Assembly: GCF_034092415.1 (NCBI RefSeq)
Contig: NZ_CP139304.1
Location: 1,596,001-1,660,000, forward strand
Direction: 5' to 3'
Source: Prochlorococcus sp. MIT 1341
Lineage (GTDB): Bacteria > Cyanobacteriota > Cyanobacteriia > PCC-6307 > Cyanobiaceae
Length of the DNA stretch: 64,000 nucleotides
A model generated the notes under the pieces. That model saw only the letters and a program-made list of their open reading frames with translations, made no database searches and was not told where the DNA came from. Below, in pieces: positions 15,048-23,900 of the stretch. How positions within the stretch are numbered: position 1 is the stretch's first letter; each line of letters opens with the position of its first letter. Made by a program: the position numbers and the translations under genes.

Positions 15048-15165
15048 TTTCTGCCGATGACAAATCTCTTGACAGCGACTAGTGTCATCTCAACGGCCGG
15101 GTGATGGGGATCAAACGGTCTGAATAAAAAGAGCCTCTTGTCTGCAACGGGGGCTTTTCTTTTTT
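15048..15165 (+). ncRNA. Candidate small RNA, rightward, copy 2
   Basis: Follows TATAAAT at 15035-15041. Contains TTGACAGCGACTAGTGTCAT (inverted repeat), GGGTGATGGGGATCAAACGG and the terminator GAGCCTCTTGTCTGCAACGG then GGGCTTTTCTTTTTT. It ends 14 bp before the stop of the truncated integrase on the other strand. Confidence 0.45.
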
Positions 15166-15178
15166 GCAGAGGGGATGG

Positions 15179-15841
15179 CTAGTTATTCAGTGTTGCCTTC
15201 TTTCCAATGAATATATTCAGATCCTCTGGTGGTAGCCAACTTCTATTAGCCCCATTCTTAAAGGCAAATCGTAGAAATTCCGCTGCGTATTGGATCCGGA
15301 GTCGTCGGCTTGCTGAGCCAGGTTCCCCTCCATGACGGTCAACAAGGGTTTTTAAAATTGAGTACCCACTGGATACAGAAGTTTCGCCAGTAAGGATAAG
15401 CAATGTGCGGGCAATAGGAGTTCGGTAGTTGCGGTTCCAAACTCGTGATCCTTTCTTCCCATTACTTGTTTTATGTGATTTGAATTTTCTAGCTAGTTGT
15501 TCCCAGTCGAGTGCACCATTTAATCCAGACTCGTTCTTTTGTTTCACTAGCTCATATGCTTCAGCTAAACCCTTTCCTTGAGATTTCATTATTAGCGAAA
15601 TATCTGTGGAGATTTTCAATATCCATCCGGCACTTGTTCCTACCCATGGAACAAAATCTGGATTGTTCTTGGCTTTTGGTCCAAGAACAATGCTGGTTCG
15701 GTTGCCATCCTCAAAACGAACTGTCAGCTGAACCTTTTGAACAAGCCCTTTCCCTATGCCGCGAACCATCCATCCCTCTCCACATTCCTGTCGAATTTCT
15801 TCGCGCAGGGAGGTAATCCATTTCGAAGGCTTATTGGGCAT
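15179..15841 (-). pseudogene. Truncated tyrosine recombinase (N-terminal and core-binding domains only, 220 aa)
   Basis: The start MPNKPSKWITSLREEIRQEC and the following beta-rich segment resemble the N-terminus of marine cyanobacterial phage-type integrases; residues 115-200 look like the SAM-like core-binding domain (DWEQLARKFKSH, RTPIARTLLIL, RLRIQYAAEFLRFAF). The catalytic domain with R...HxxR...Y is absent, as the frame stops right after the core-binding part, beside the duplicated ncRNA unit. A relic of an integrative element is the likeliest reading. Confidence 0.65.
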
Positions 15842-15885
15842 TACTTTTTATTGAATACAAGACAGGAGAATTGGTAGGTCTTTCA

Positions 15886-16026
15886 TCACCCATCCAACCT
15901 TTCTGCATAATCTCTTAAAGCCTCTGCCATTTTTTGTGGTGGGATTTCCTCTTGATATTCCTTACATAAATCAAAGAACTTGTCTAGAAACTCCTTCATA
16001 GGATTTGGTCTTTTTTCTTTAGTCAT
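15886..16026 (-). CDS. Small acidic protein next to the integrase relic (46 aa)
   Basis: MTKEKRPNPMKEFLDKFFDL, CKEYQEEIPPQKMAEALRDY, ending AERLDG. Predicted helical hairpin; no family recognised. It lies 44 bp upstream of the integrase start on the same strand and could belong to the same element. Confidence 0.55.
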   Translation of the reverse strand: MTKEKRPNPMKEFLDKFFDLCKEYQEEIPPQKMAEALRDYAERLDG

Positions 16027-16089
16027 TTAGAGCCTCAAAAGTGTGAAAAGAGTGTGAACGGATTTTGCAAATTCCTTGTAACCGCTTTC

Positions 16090-16200
16090 ACTCACTCAAA
16101 CGCCTTTTTCATTGCCAGTAGTTAATTTCTGACATATCAAGGCCTTTGGGTGAAAATGGGCGGTTTCAAAAGAGTTTGAAGAAATCCTCGATCACAGGGA
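16090..16200 (+). repeat. Composite intergenic repeat, 16.1-kb copy
   Basis: TTCATTGCCAGTAGTTAATT, CTGACATATCAAGGCCTTTG, AAAATGGGCGG and a degenerate CCTCGATCACAGGG hairpin, joined to a cupin remnant. Confidence 0.75.
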
Positions 16201-16211
16201 TGCATAGATTT

Positions 16212-16385
16212 TTAGTTACCAAAACGATAGTGCTTGCGGACTACCTTTTGCACTTTCCATGTACAAGACATCCCTTCAGGAAAGACAACAAAATCATCGA
16301 CGCCAAACCTTTCAGGCTCCACTCCTTCAGGTGAAAGGGTCACATCGCCTTCCAGCAGGAAGCATGTTTCCTTGTAGCAATATGT
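16212..16385 (-). pseudogene. DUF861 cupin, C-terminal remnant (about 57 codons)
   Basis: Reads TYCYKETCFLLEGDVTLSPE, FGVDDFVVFPEGMSCTWKVQ and KVVRKHYRFGN-stop, the second half of a DUF861-type cupin (ureidoglycine aminohydrolase-like fold). An in-frame TAG directly precedes it and no start remains. Two shorter remnants of the same tail lie at 11.27 and 46.71 kb. Nothing else is seen in 16386-16490. Confidence 0.75.
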
Positions 16386-16490
16386 CTAAGGGAATGAACA
16401 GAGATCACAAGTCCATATTTGCCATTGGTTGATCCCTAGTTCATTGAGCATGTTTTCAGAGTAGGGGGTGTTATTGAGATTGCCAAGAAA

Positions 16491-16925
16491 TTATCTCGAG
16501 CACAATCTCTTTTTCGCTATTTTCTTTGTCCAGCGATACCAATCTGGCTTTTGATTGATTTTTTCTTTGATTCTTTTTCTTATAAGTTGCAAGTCCTTCT
16601 CTTTAGGACTCCAGTCTTTATATAATTCATTTGGCCACTGCTCTTTTTTAAATTGGCGTTCTGGATTGGGATTCATTCCTCGACTTTTCATTTCATCTAT
16701 TAGTTCTAAATATCTTTTGTGCAGGTACTTCCCTTTGTTGTAGAAGAATTTGACGTGCCCAATATTCAAGGTGAATTCTTTGGGTAAGTTTTCTTTTGTT
16801 TTTTTCCAACTCTTTGATTTTATTGAGCGTTGGAGTGTTGAACCAACCATGAAAATTTCTCTATACTCCGCAATTAGATGTTGATCAGATAATTCACTTG
16901 GTTTTATCAAGTTGATTCTTGTCAT
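16491..16925 (-). CDS. denV: Pyrimidine-dimer DNA glycosylase, T4 endonuclease V type (144 aa)
   Basis: Base-excision repair of UV-induced cyclobutane dimers: glycosylase plus AP-lyase acting on DNA. The N-terminus MTRINLIKPSELSDQHLIAE is close to T4 DenV. The catalytic Thr2 (its alpha-amino group is the nucleophile) and Glu23 (EYRE) are both in place, and HVKFFYNKGKYLHKRYLELI and the C-terminal KPDWYRWTKK also match. Length fits (T4: 138 aa). Acquired from phage or shared with phages; the gene symbol is by family analogy. Confidence 0.88.
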   Translation of the reverse strand: MTRINLIKPSELSDQHLIAEYREIFMVGSTLQRSIKSKSWKKTKENLPKEFTLNIGHVKFFYNKGKYLHKRYLELIDEMKSRGMNPNPERQFKKEQWPNELYKDWSPKEKDLQLIRKRIKEKINQKPDWYRWTKKIAKKRLCSR

Positions 16926-17037
16926 AAGAAAAAATTCATGAAGCTCTATTTATGGCGTTCTTAAGGTTCGAATGAAGTTCGAATGGCTCTAGACTCCTAC
17001 TCGAGAACTCATTCGACCAAAAGCTTTTAACTTTTCA

Positions 17038-17105
17038 TCAGCCAATATGAGATATCTTTTTTCAGCTATTGCGATAAAAGAGGTTAGAGGCTTGCTGGAA
17101 TTCTA
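17038..17105 (+). repeat. Second repeat family, copy 1
   Basis: CATCAGCCAATATGAGATAT, GCTATTGCGATAAAAGAGG and GGCTTGCTGGAATTC. Related copies at 34.23, 39.32 and 52.15 kb. It begins like the composite repeat block ATTAGCCAG and then switches tail. The preceding 16940-16990 (GGCGTTCTTAAGGTTCGAAT) resembles the 3' flank of the 59-aa riboswitch-linked genes. Confidence 0.6.
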
Positions 17106-17256
17106 TTAGAATAAGGCAGAGCTAGTAACGTTGATTTGAATAAGCAACGCTTATTTACCACTTTTTATAGCAGTAGGCATATATGGTTATAACTGACTTT
17201 GGGTTTGTTAGTTACCTAGATTTCGCATAGGGTGATGCTTTAAGAGTTGGACCACA

Positions 17257-18204
17257 ATGGTTTGGTCAATTGATTCAATACCTGAACAAAATGGGCGGAT
17301 AGCTCTGATTACTGGTGCAAATAGTGGTCTAGGTTTTGATACCGCAGAAGCCTTGCTTGAAAAGAATGCAACAGTGATTCTCGGTTGTCGTTCGATTAAA
17401 AAAGCTAAAGAGGCTAGGGATAGACTGCTTTCTAAAACTAGTTATGGGACGATTGAATTATTGAACATAGATTTATCGGACTTAGTTCAAGTAAATAAAG
17501 CAGCAGATCAAGTTGGAAGCGTATTTCAGAAGTTAGATCTATTAATTAATAATGCTGGTGTAATGGCTCCACCTCGAACCTGTAGCAAGCAAGGTCTGGA
17601 ACTTCAATTCGCAGTGAATCATCTAAGCCATATGGCATTGACTCTTAAATTGTTGCCATTAATGGTTAATCAGTCTGGCGCAAGAGTTGTGACTGTTACC
17701 TCTGGGGCTCAATACATGGGGAAAATAAATTGGAGTGATCTTCAGGGAGAGGAGAACTATGATCCTTGGGCTTCATACTCTCAAAGCAAACTGGCGAATG
17801 TCATGTTTTCTTTAGAGCTAGATCAAAGATTAAAGGAATCAGATGTAAATATTGCCTCTCTTTCTGCTCATCCAGGTCTAGCCAGAACAAACTTGCAGCC
17901 CACAACTATTGCCGCAAATGGATCTTGGCAAGCTTCTATTGCTTATAAATTAATGAATCCAATTTTTCAGAGTTCCCGTATGGGAGCACTTTCCCAACTT
18001 CTTGCTGCAACTGACCCAAAAGCAAAAAGCGGTGAACAATATGGACCTCGTTTTAATTTCAGAGGTTACCCCAATCTTTGCGAAGTGGCTTCGTCTGCCT
18101 TGAATAACAAGGAAAGGAAACGACTATGGGAAGTGAGTGAAAAACTTATTGGAGACCTAGTTCAGATCAACCCAACCAAGGAAATTTTGAGCAAAAACAA
18201 ATGA
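17257..18204 (+). CDS. Short-chain dehydrogenase/reductase (315 aa)
   Basis: NAD(P)-dependent oxidoreductase with a Rossmann fold. TGANSGLG (residues 19-26) binds the cofactor, NNAG is at 98-101, the catalytic Ser is in TVTSG (about 149) and YSQSK gives Y174/K178. Arg45 in GCRS suggests NADP preference. The sequence style is that of the protochlorophyllide reductase/retinol dehydrogenase branch, but it is not the LPOR enzyme itself. Substrate unknown. A decayed fragment of a related SDR lies at 59.04-59.21 kb. Confidence 0.85.
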   Translation: MVWSIDSIPEQNGRIALITGANSGLGFDTAEALLEKNATVILGCRSIKKAKEARDRLLSKTSYGTIELLNIDLSDLVQVNKAADQVGSVFQKLDLLINNAGVMAPPRTCSKQGLELQFAVNHLSHMALTLKLLPLMVNQSGARVVTVTSGAQYMGKINWSDLQGEENYDPWASYSQSKLANVMFSLELDQRLKESDVNIASLSAHPGLARTNLQPTTIAANGSWQASIAYKLMNPIFQSSRMGALSQLLAATDPKAKSGEQYGPRFNFRGYPNLCEVASSALNNKERKRLWEVSEKLIGDLVQINPTKEILSKNK

Positions 18205-18261
18205 GTTCCGTTCCCATAAAGCTTTACTCAGCTCTACCTAAAAAAGTTGATCACTTCAGTC

Positions 18262-18315
18262 GATTTACAAGTTTGAATAAAGTTTGTATAGACCTTCGAT
18301 CTCGAGGTTTTATTA
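18262..18315 (+). repeat. Composite repeat, terminator end only
   Basis: CAAGTTTGAATAAAGTTTG and TAGACCTTCGATCTCGAGG with TTTT. The spacer 18205-18531 otherwise holds nothing recognised. Confidence 0.6.
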
Positions 18316-18531
18316 GGTTTCATTTTGCAAGTTGTACATTGCGCAGCCAGCGATAGTTAAAGTCTTGTACCCAAAAAGGTAGATAACTGGCTTTTGAGTG
18401 AGATTTAGGAAATTCTGAAGTTCTTGATAGCACTCATACCTTCTAACAACAACGAAAGTTTTCCTTTGCTCATCAGAAACTTTTTTTTTACATCTACGCG
18501 TATAAAATTAACTAAATTTTCTTGCAGGGTT

Positions 18532-18936
18532 ATGACAAAACTAATTGAAGTACTAGGAGACAAAGTAATTCTAAGGCTAACTTCTAATGATACGAATAGT
18601 AAATATAGTGTCTTGGAATTTGAGACCCCAGAAGGAGTAGGGCAACCACCTCATTCTCATAATTGGGATGAGACTTACATTGTGGTTGAAGGTGAATTGG
18701 ATCTTAATGTAAATGGAGTTAGTACAGTTGTTTCTGCTGGGCGTTCAATTGATGTCCCTGCTGGAACAATTCATGCTCCAATATCTAAAAAGAAGATTAC
18801 TAGGTATGTAATGGTTGCACAGCCAGGAGGAGTCGAATCAGTATTTACAAGTTTAGAAGCAAATTCAAGTTCTCTTGACGATATGGAAAGAGTAGTTGAG
18901 ATAGTCACGAAGGAAGGAGTTAATATTGCGATGTGA
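18532..18936 (+). CDS. Cupin-domain protein (134 aa)
   Basis: I start at ATG 18532 (GCAGGGTT precedes it); a longer frame reaches 18424 but is implausible. Single conserved cupin barrel: PPHSHNWDETYIVVEGELDL carries the metal-binding H-x-H...E, and VPAGTIHAPISKK the third histidine. Resembles quercetin-dioxygenase-type mononuclear cupins; substrate unknown. Confidence 0.75.
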   Translation: MTKLIEVLGDKVILRLTSNDTNSKYSVLEFETPEGVGQPPHSHNWDETYIVVEGELDLNVNGVSTVVSAGRSIDVPAGTIHAPISKKKITRYVMVAQPGGVESVFTSLEANSSSLDDMERVVEIVTKEGVNIAM

Positions 18937-18948
18937 GATGAGCAAAAG

Positions 18949-18971
18949 GAACGACTTGACCTAAGTCGTTC
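18949..18971. terminator. Perfect hairpin after the cupin gene
   Basis: GAACGACTT-gacct-AAGTCGTTC. The U-tract is weak on the + strand; on the - strand the hairpin is followed by CTTTTG. It may serve the convergent cupin and protease transcripts. Confidence 0.5.
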
Positions 18972-19035
18972 TCAGTAAGCAAACGATGAGGGATATGTTT
19001 TCTCCTGCTAATATTTAGATTTTATTAAATATGAC

Positions 19036-20451
19036 TCACATTAAATTACCACATCTATTTACTGTCTTTTGGAATATTTTGAACCATCCTCTGTCAGCTT
19101 TTTCAGGCTTCTGAGCTTCCACAGCTCTTAGGACATCAACGATAGAAACTGCAAAATTTAAATTTTGACCACGACCACCCATAGGTACATTAAATGTATT
19201 TATTCCTATGACTTCTCCTTTATTATTAAGAAGTGGGCCTCCACTATTTCCTGGACTAATCGAGGCATCTGTTTGGATTAAAGTCACATAATTAGGAGCA
19301 ACACCTTCGAGTTGGCCACTTGGATATCTAATCGCACTAACGATTCCTTCAGTAACAGTACCTGCGAGGCCATCTGGAGACCCAAGCGCGACAACTCGTT
19401 GTCCAGGGATTGGGTAGTCTGCGAAGCAGAGAGGTAATGGTTTTATTCTCTTTAATGGCTTTGAATTTACTAGTGCGAAATCTAGTTTTCTATCAACATA
19501 GATAACTTTTCCATCAGCCTTTAAACCACCTTGAGCAATTATTTGGAACTTACGATCACCTCCAGCAACGACGTGTCTATTGGTAACTACAAGACCATTG
19601 TTGTTAATGATGAAACCACTACCAAGCCCTCTGTCATTCTTCAACATAACTACACCTGGAAGACTTTTAGTCGCAATATCTTCAGTTGATAAGGAGCTTT
19701 TGCTAACGCTCTGAGGCTTTATCCTGATTGTTGGTTTGGCCCAAGTTTGTATTGCTTTACTAAAAAGTTTCTTTAAAGATTCTATTGTTCCTTTACCTAT
19801 CGGAACTACAACACTTTTAGATCCTCCTTTTAACTTTAGATTAACCTCTGTATTCTCATTGCTTTTTTTTATTAGGTCAATAAACCCTTGAGGGATAGGA
19901 AACTCCCCAGATGAACCATATAGACGAAAACTTTTGCTTGCTACATACAGCTCGACAACATCAGGCAAATCATTAATTTCACCTCTTGTGTATGTGCATG
20001 TCCAAAAACCACATCCACCTGCAGAGTAGGTATAACCTCGAAGAAGATCAGTTGTCCACTTCGTTACCACACCTTCTTTTGCACCTGTGTTGAAACTATC
20101 GGTAAAATCTCTGTCGAAAACAGCAAGTTGATACTCTCCATCTAAAGCTGAGGTTACCTTGACAATCTTTGACCATGGAATTTTACTTCTACCCTTAGAC
20201 TTCCAATCTATATCTTTTAAGAATTCAATTACAGGCAACCCTGTCTTCTCATCAGTGGTGTGCGTTCCTTTATTGCTTTTCTTACATTCTTCTGATCTTT
20301 TGTAAACGGGTGAACTGCAATTGATTTTGTTTTGCTGTTGTTCTTGTGTGTAGGCCTTTTGACTTAGCAGGAGGAGGAAGCCTGAAGCAGTTGCAACACC
20401 AAGACTTAAAGCAATAGCAATACTATGTTTCCTCACGGTTGTTAAATTCAC
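19036..20451 (-). CDS. Secreted trypsin-like serine protease, HtrA/Deg type without PDZ (471 aa)
   Basis: An N-terminal membrane/signal segment (residues 8-30) is followed by a unique region of about 220 residues containing a cysteine pair (GGCGFWTCTY), then the S1C protease domain from about 255: NRHVV (His293), KLDFALV (Asp324) and SPGNSGGPL (Ser403) form the triad. No PDZ domain follows. The ORF overlaps the upstream 61-aa gene by 29 bp, suggesting coupled translation. Probably periplasmic proteolysis or stress response. Confidence 0.82.
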   Translation of the reverse strand: MNLTTVRKHSIAIALSLGVATASGFLLLLSQKAYTQEQQQNKINCSSPVYKRSEECKKSNKGTHTTDEKTGLPVIEFLKDIDWKSKGRSKIPWSKIVKVTSALDGEYQLAVFDRDFTDSFNTGAKEGVVTKWTTDLLRGYTYSAGGCGFWTCTYTRGEINDLPDVVELYVASKSFRLYGSSGEFPIPQGFIDLIKKSNENTEVNLKLKGGSKSVVVPIGKGTIESLKKLFSKAIQTWAKPTIRIKPQSVSKSSLSTEDIATKSLPGVVMLKNDRGLGSGFIINNNGLVVTNRHVVAGGDRKFQIIAQGGLKADGKVIYVDRKLDFALVNSKPLKRIKPLPLCFADYPIPGQRVVALGSPDGLAGTVTEGIVSAIRYPSGQLEGVAPNYVTLIQTDASISPGNSGGPLLNNKGEVIGINTFNVPMGGRGQNLNFAVSIVDVLRAVEAQKPEKADRGWFKIFQKTVNRCGNLM

Positions 20452-20608
20452 TTATCTCATAGTAAGGACGGTCTTCGTAGTCAGCATCTGAGCAGCACAT
20501 ATCTCCGTAGATCTCCTCGAGTAAGTCATAGGCATCGTCGTAGTTATCAAATCTCTGAGAGGTGATGTCGTCTTCCTCTCCATCGTGTCTGGTGATGCGA
20601 TATGTCAT
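20423..20608 (-). CDS. Acidic Tyr/Asp-rich small protein (61 aa)
   Basis: MTYRITRHDGEEDDITSQRF, then DNYDDAYDLLEEIYGDMCCS and DADYEDRPYYEISEFN. Its 3' end overlaps the protease start. The pattern is that of a short conserved picocyanobacterial family; function unknown. Confidence 0.65.
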   Translation of the reverse strand: MTYRITRHDGEEDDITSQRFDNYDDAYDLLEEIYGDMCCSDADYEDRPYYEISEFNNREET

Positions 20609-20620
20609 GCTTTCGTTCTC

Positions 20621-20734
20621 TTAGGTCTCCCAGTCGACACCATCGTCATCTTCGTCGTATTCATAATTAAGTAGAGAGTTCTCATCGATTTCTTTTTTCT
20701 CTTCTTTATTGGTAAGAGGCTTTTCTTCTTCCAT
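20621..20734 (-). CDS. Very acidic 37-aa peptide
   Basis: MEEEKPLTNKEEKKEIDENS, then LLNYEYDEDDDGVDWET. It ends 12 bp before the 61-aa gene, so the three reverse-strand genes look like one operon. Its ATG and first codons (MEE) are part of the edge of a composite repeat, as at 2.33 and 11.91 kb. Confidence 0.55.
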   Translation of the reverse strand: MEEEKPLTNKEEKKEIDENSLLNYEYDEDDDGVDWET

Positions 20735-20737
20735 TTT

Positions 20738-20805
20738 TACCATTTCTCTAGTTTGGATAAAGTTTGGATAAAGTTTGGATAGACCCTCGATCTAGAGGTT
20801 TTAGT
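20738..20805 (+). repeat. Composite repeat, both ends fused
   Basis: ACCATTTCTCTAGTTTGG, AAAGTTTGGATAAAGTTTGG, GACCCTCGATCTAGAGG and TTTTAG: the head and terminator ends are joined with the middle missing. Confidence 0.75.
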
Positions 20806-20864
20806 TGCTTCTATTGTCGCTCAAAAAGGCCTGACTGATTCAGAAGCGAAGGATAAGGGCTGAT

Positions 20865-20886
20865 ATGGGGCAAATTGATGCCCCAT
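20865..20886. terminator. Hairpin downstream of the autotransporter gene
   Basis: ATGGGGCA-aattga-TGCCCCAT, 63 bp after the stop codon on the reverse strand. No U-tract; could be an RNA-stabilising hairpin. Confidence 0.4.
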
Positions 20887-20948
20887 GCAATATCTAGATT
20901 GGGTAATAGAGAGTTAGATCAGGATTTCCCATTTGGCTATGTAAGAAG

Positions 20949-23900
20949 CTAGAAATACCAATCGATGTGGAATTGATATGAATTCGTATAAAAGGAAGTA
21001 CCTGCTTGCTCATGCTCATAGCTGAGACTTGCAGAGAAACGATTGTCTGTATAAAAGTCAATACCAAGTGCTGTATTCCAATAATCGCTAACTGCTTTCT
21101 CAATCGTTAATCGATAGTTTCGAGAGTCGCCAACGTAGTTCATATCAACATTTGAATCATCAGTGAAATCATGGCTATATTCCACTTTCCCGAATGGCCT
21201 GAATTTCCAGTTCTCAAAGGGAATGTCATAGCCAAGGTCAATGCCAAAAGAAATCATCTTTCGATTGAGTGTTTGCTCTTTGAAAGTCAATGCAAGGTTG
21301 CTTCCAGACTCGGAAAATTCTTTGAATTTAATATGAGCGGCTTCTACCCTTCCATATGGGGTGATTTGAAAATTACCTTCAGAGAGGGATTCTCCAAGTA
21401 TGGCAATGGAACCGAAGATCATATTTGCGTCCCTATTACCCTTATGGGTGATTGAGTTGTCAATCCTTCGTGTATCCATTTGCATCTTGCCTACACCAAG
21501 TTGAGCTTCTATAGGAAGAAAATTTTTAGGTTGGTTAGCTGAATACATTGAAAGACTGTAGTTGTCTGATTCAAGTCGACTTCCTGAACTTCCAACCTCA
21601 ACATCATCATGGCCAAACGTAAAAGCGATCCCGAACAAACCATTTTCTTTGTACGGTTTATCAATCCCTAAGGTGAAGGCTGTGCTCTCTGATTCCTGAT
21701 TAGACGAAACGGATTTTCCATCAGAATTGCCAAAAATGATTTGGCCATCAGTCCACATTGACCAGTTGCCTATCAACTTTCCTGCTTTTGGGTTAAGGTT
21801 GAGCTTTCCCGTTTTATTACGAACTTCTGCTATCGCAATATCTATAGAGCCTTCTTTTAAATCGGAGATAACTTCATCAGATTGAGCTACAAGCCGTTCA
21901 TTTGACCAATTTGTTTTTGCCCAGTTTGAAAAGTCTTCAACGCGCATATCTTTCAGCCCTTTTGAAGTTCCATTGACCGCTTTTTCAATTAATGGATTTA
22001 CAAAGGAAACCTTGATTCCTTGATGCGATTTCTTTTCTGAAGCCTGATTCCTCCTGATCCAGTCAAAACGTCTATTTACTGCATTGATACTTGATTTGCT
22101 AAAACGAATTGCTGCATTGGTCCAAGCTTCTGCAAGTCCCACAACGTCCGCTTTAAGTGTTGGATCTGAATGAGGGTCAATAGGTATATGATTATTAACT
22201 ACACCGTTTGAAGTAGTGGAAGATTCATTCGTAAATGTGAAAGAAAAAGATAAATAATAGGTAGTAATTTCACCTGATGCTGGAGCCTCATCCTGATCTT
22301 GGATTTCTTCTACACCGCCTCCTAATGCGGATGTATATGTTGTACCTTCTGAAGTTATTTCAGTACTTTCAAATGAATAAGCAGCTGGTGGTTCAACCTC
22401 AATTGTATAGGTTCCATCAGAAGCATAATCGGCTTTAAAAATAAAGCTATAAGAGCCATCGGAGCCAGTTATTTGTGTATTTTCACCACCACTACTGTCA
22501 AGCCAATCATTGTTAACAAGTTCACCATTAAATAAAAGCTTTACTGTTGCACCTGATACGGGAGAACGAGTACTTGAATTGTAAATAACTCCTGCAGGGT
22601 CAATCAGTAATCCATCTATGCCATCGACATCTTCACAGGCTGTAGTGATAATAATATTTTTTACCCAACGCCCAGTTTGAACTTGTCCATTGCTCTTTGC
22701 TAGAACACTTTTAGCAAATCTAGAACCACTTGATGGTCGAACGAATTCGACTTTGTAAGTACCAGCCTCTGTAGGGTAATATTCATATTTTCCTGTACCA
22801 TCTGACTGAAGAGTAGCAATTGGAGTAATTTCATTTGCCTTATAGATATTAACTTCCGTAGTTGCATATCCTAGTCCCCCTCTACCTCTTGTCTTGCCTT
22901 CAATCTTTCCGCAAGATGATGTACCTATAGTCGTGAAATTATATGTAACTTTGCTACTGATTCCAGTAAATGCATTTGGCGAAGATGCTTTATCAACAAT
23001 AGCTCCTGAATCTATTTCTAAGTAATATCGTGTATCGGCTTCAACAACAGACTCTCCATCACTATTAACTAGATTAATTGTAAGCTCATCGTCTGAAATA
23101 GAGACATCTGTATTGCTTGCAACATCAAAAGTTTGAACTTCACTATCGTCCGCATAATTGCGAAGTGTGATGTCACCAGTTCCAAAGTTTACATCTTCTG
23201 TAAAAACTAATTTCAATATAGGATTGTCTTTGTCTAGCTGAGTGTATTCATTTGCTGGAGAGTAATGCTTGACTGTAGGTGCTGTTGTGTCTATTGATTT
23301 TGTTGTAAAATTCAAATCCCTTCGGCTTACTAGTCCTTTGTAGCTATCATTTGATGTTGATCTGATTACGTCATTTTTTATATAAATCCAGTACTCCTTA
23401 TTTGCTTGAAGTTTGTTGCTTATGTCAACCTCGATTGATCGCTTGTCAGCGCTGAATGTAACTCTGCTTGAGGTTATTCTATATCTTGCTACATCTTTTC
23501 TAAGATTTTCCCATCTATTTTTTTCCCTTAAAGCAATATACCCTCTATTAGGTTTAACATCTCTATCGAAATTTAATGTTAACTTGGCGGTTGTAAGAAC
23601 ACCCACTTGTCCATCAGAAGGTGAGGATGATGACAATATTGGCCCCGCTGCGCAACCATTACTGCCCCAGCATGGATGCTTGCTTTTCGATAAGCTTGGG
23701 CCAAACTTTTTTGGTTTCTGCCTTCTTTTTATTACATTCCAACTAGTTAAATCCTGGTCAAATGCGTTTGCAGCACGGAACATTTGATTGAATCCGCTAG
23801 CTGAACCAGTATTCCAACTCCCAATATTTTGATTAAAGGCTTTTGCACCACGAAAAGTTTGGTGGAAGCTTTTAACACTAGAAGTAACCCAATTAGAGAT

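Noticed and set aside
16940-16990. GGTTCGAAT motifs suggesting a tRNA T-arm
   Set aside because: No acceptor or anticodon stem can be formed; the sequence matches the 3' flank of the 59-aa peptide genes instead. No tRNA was found in the window.
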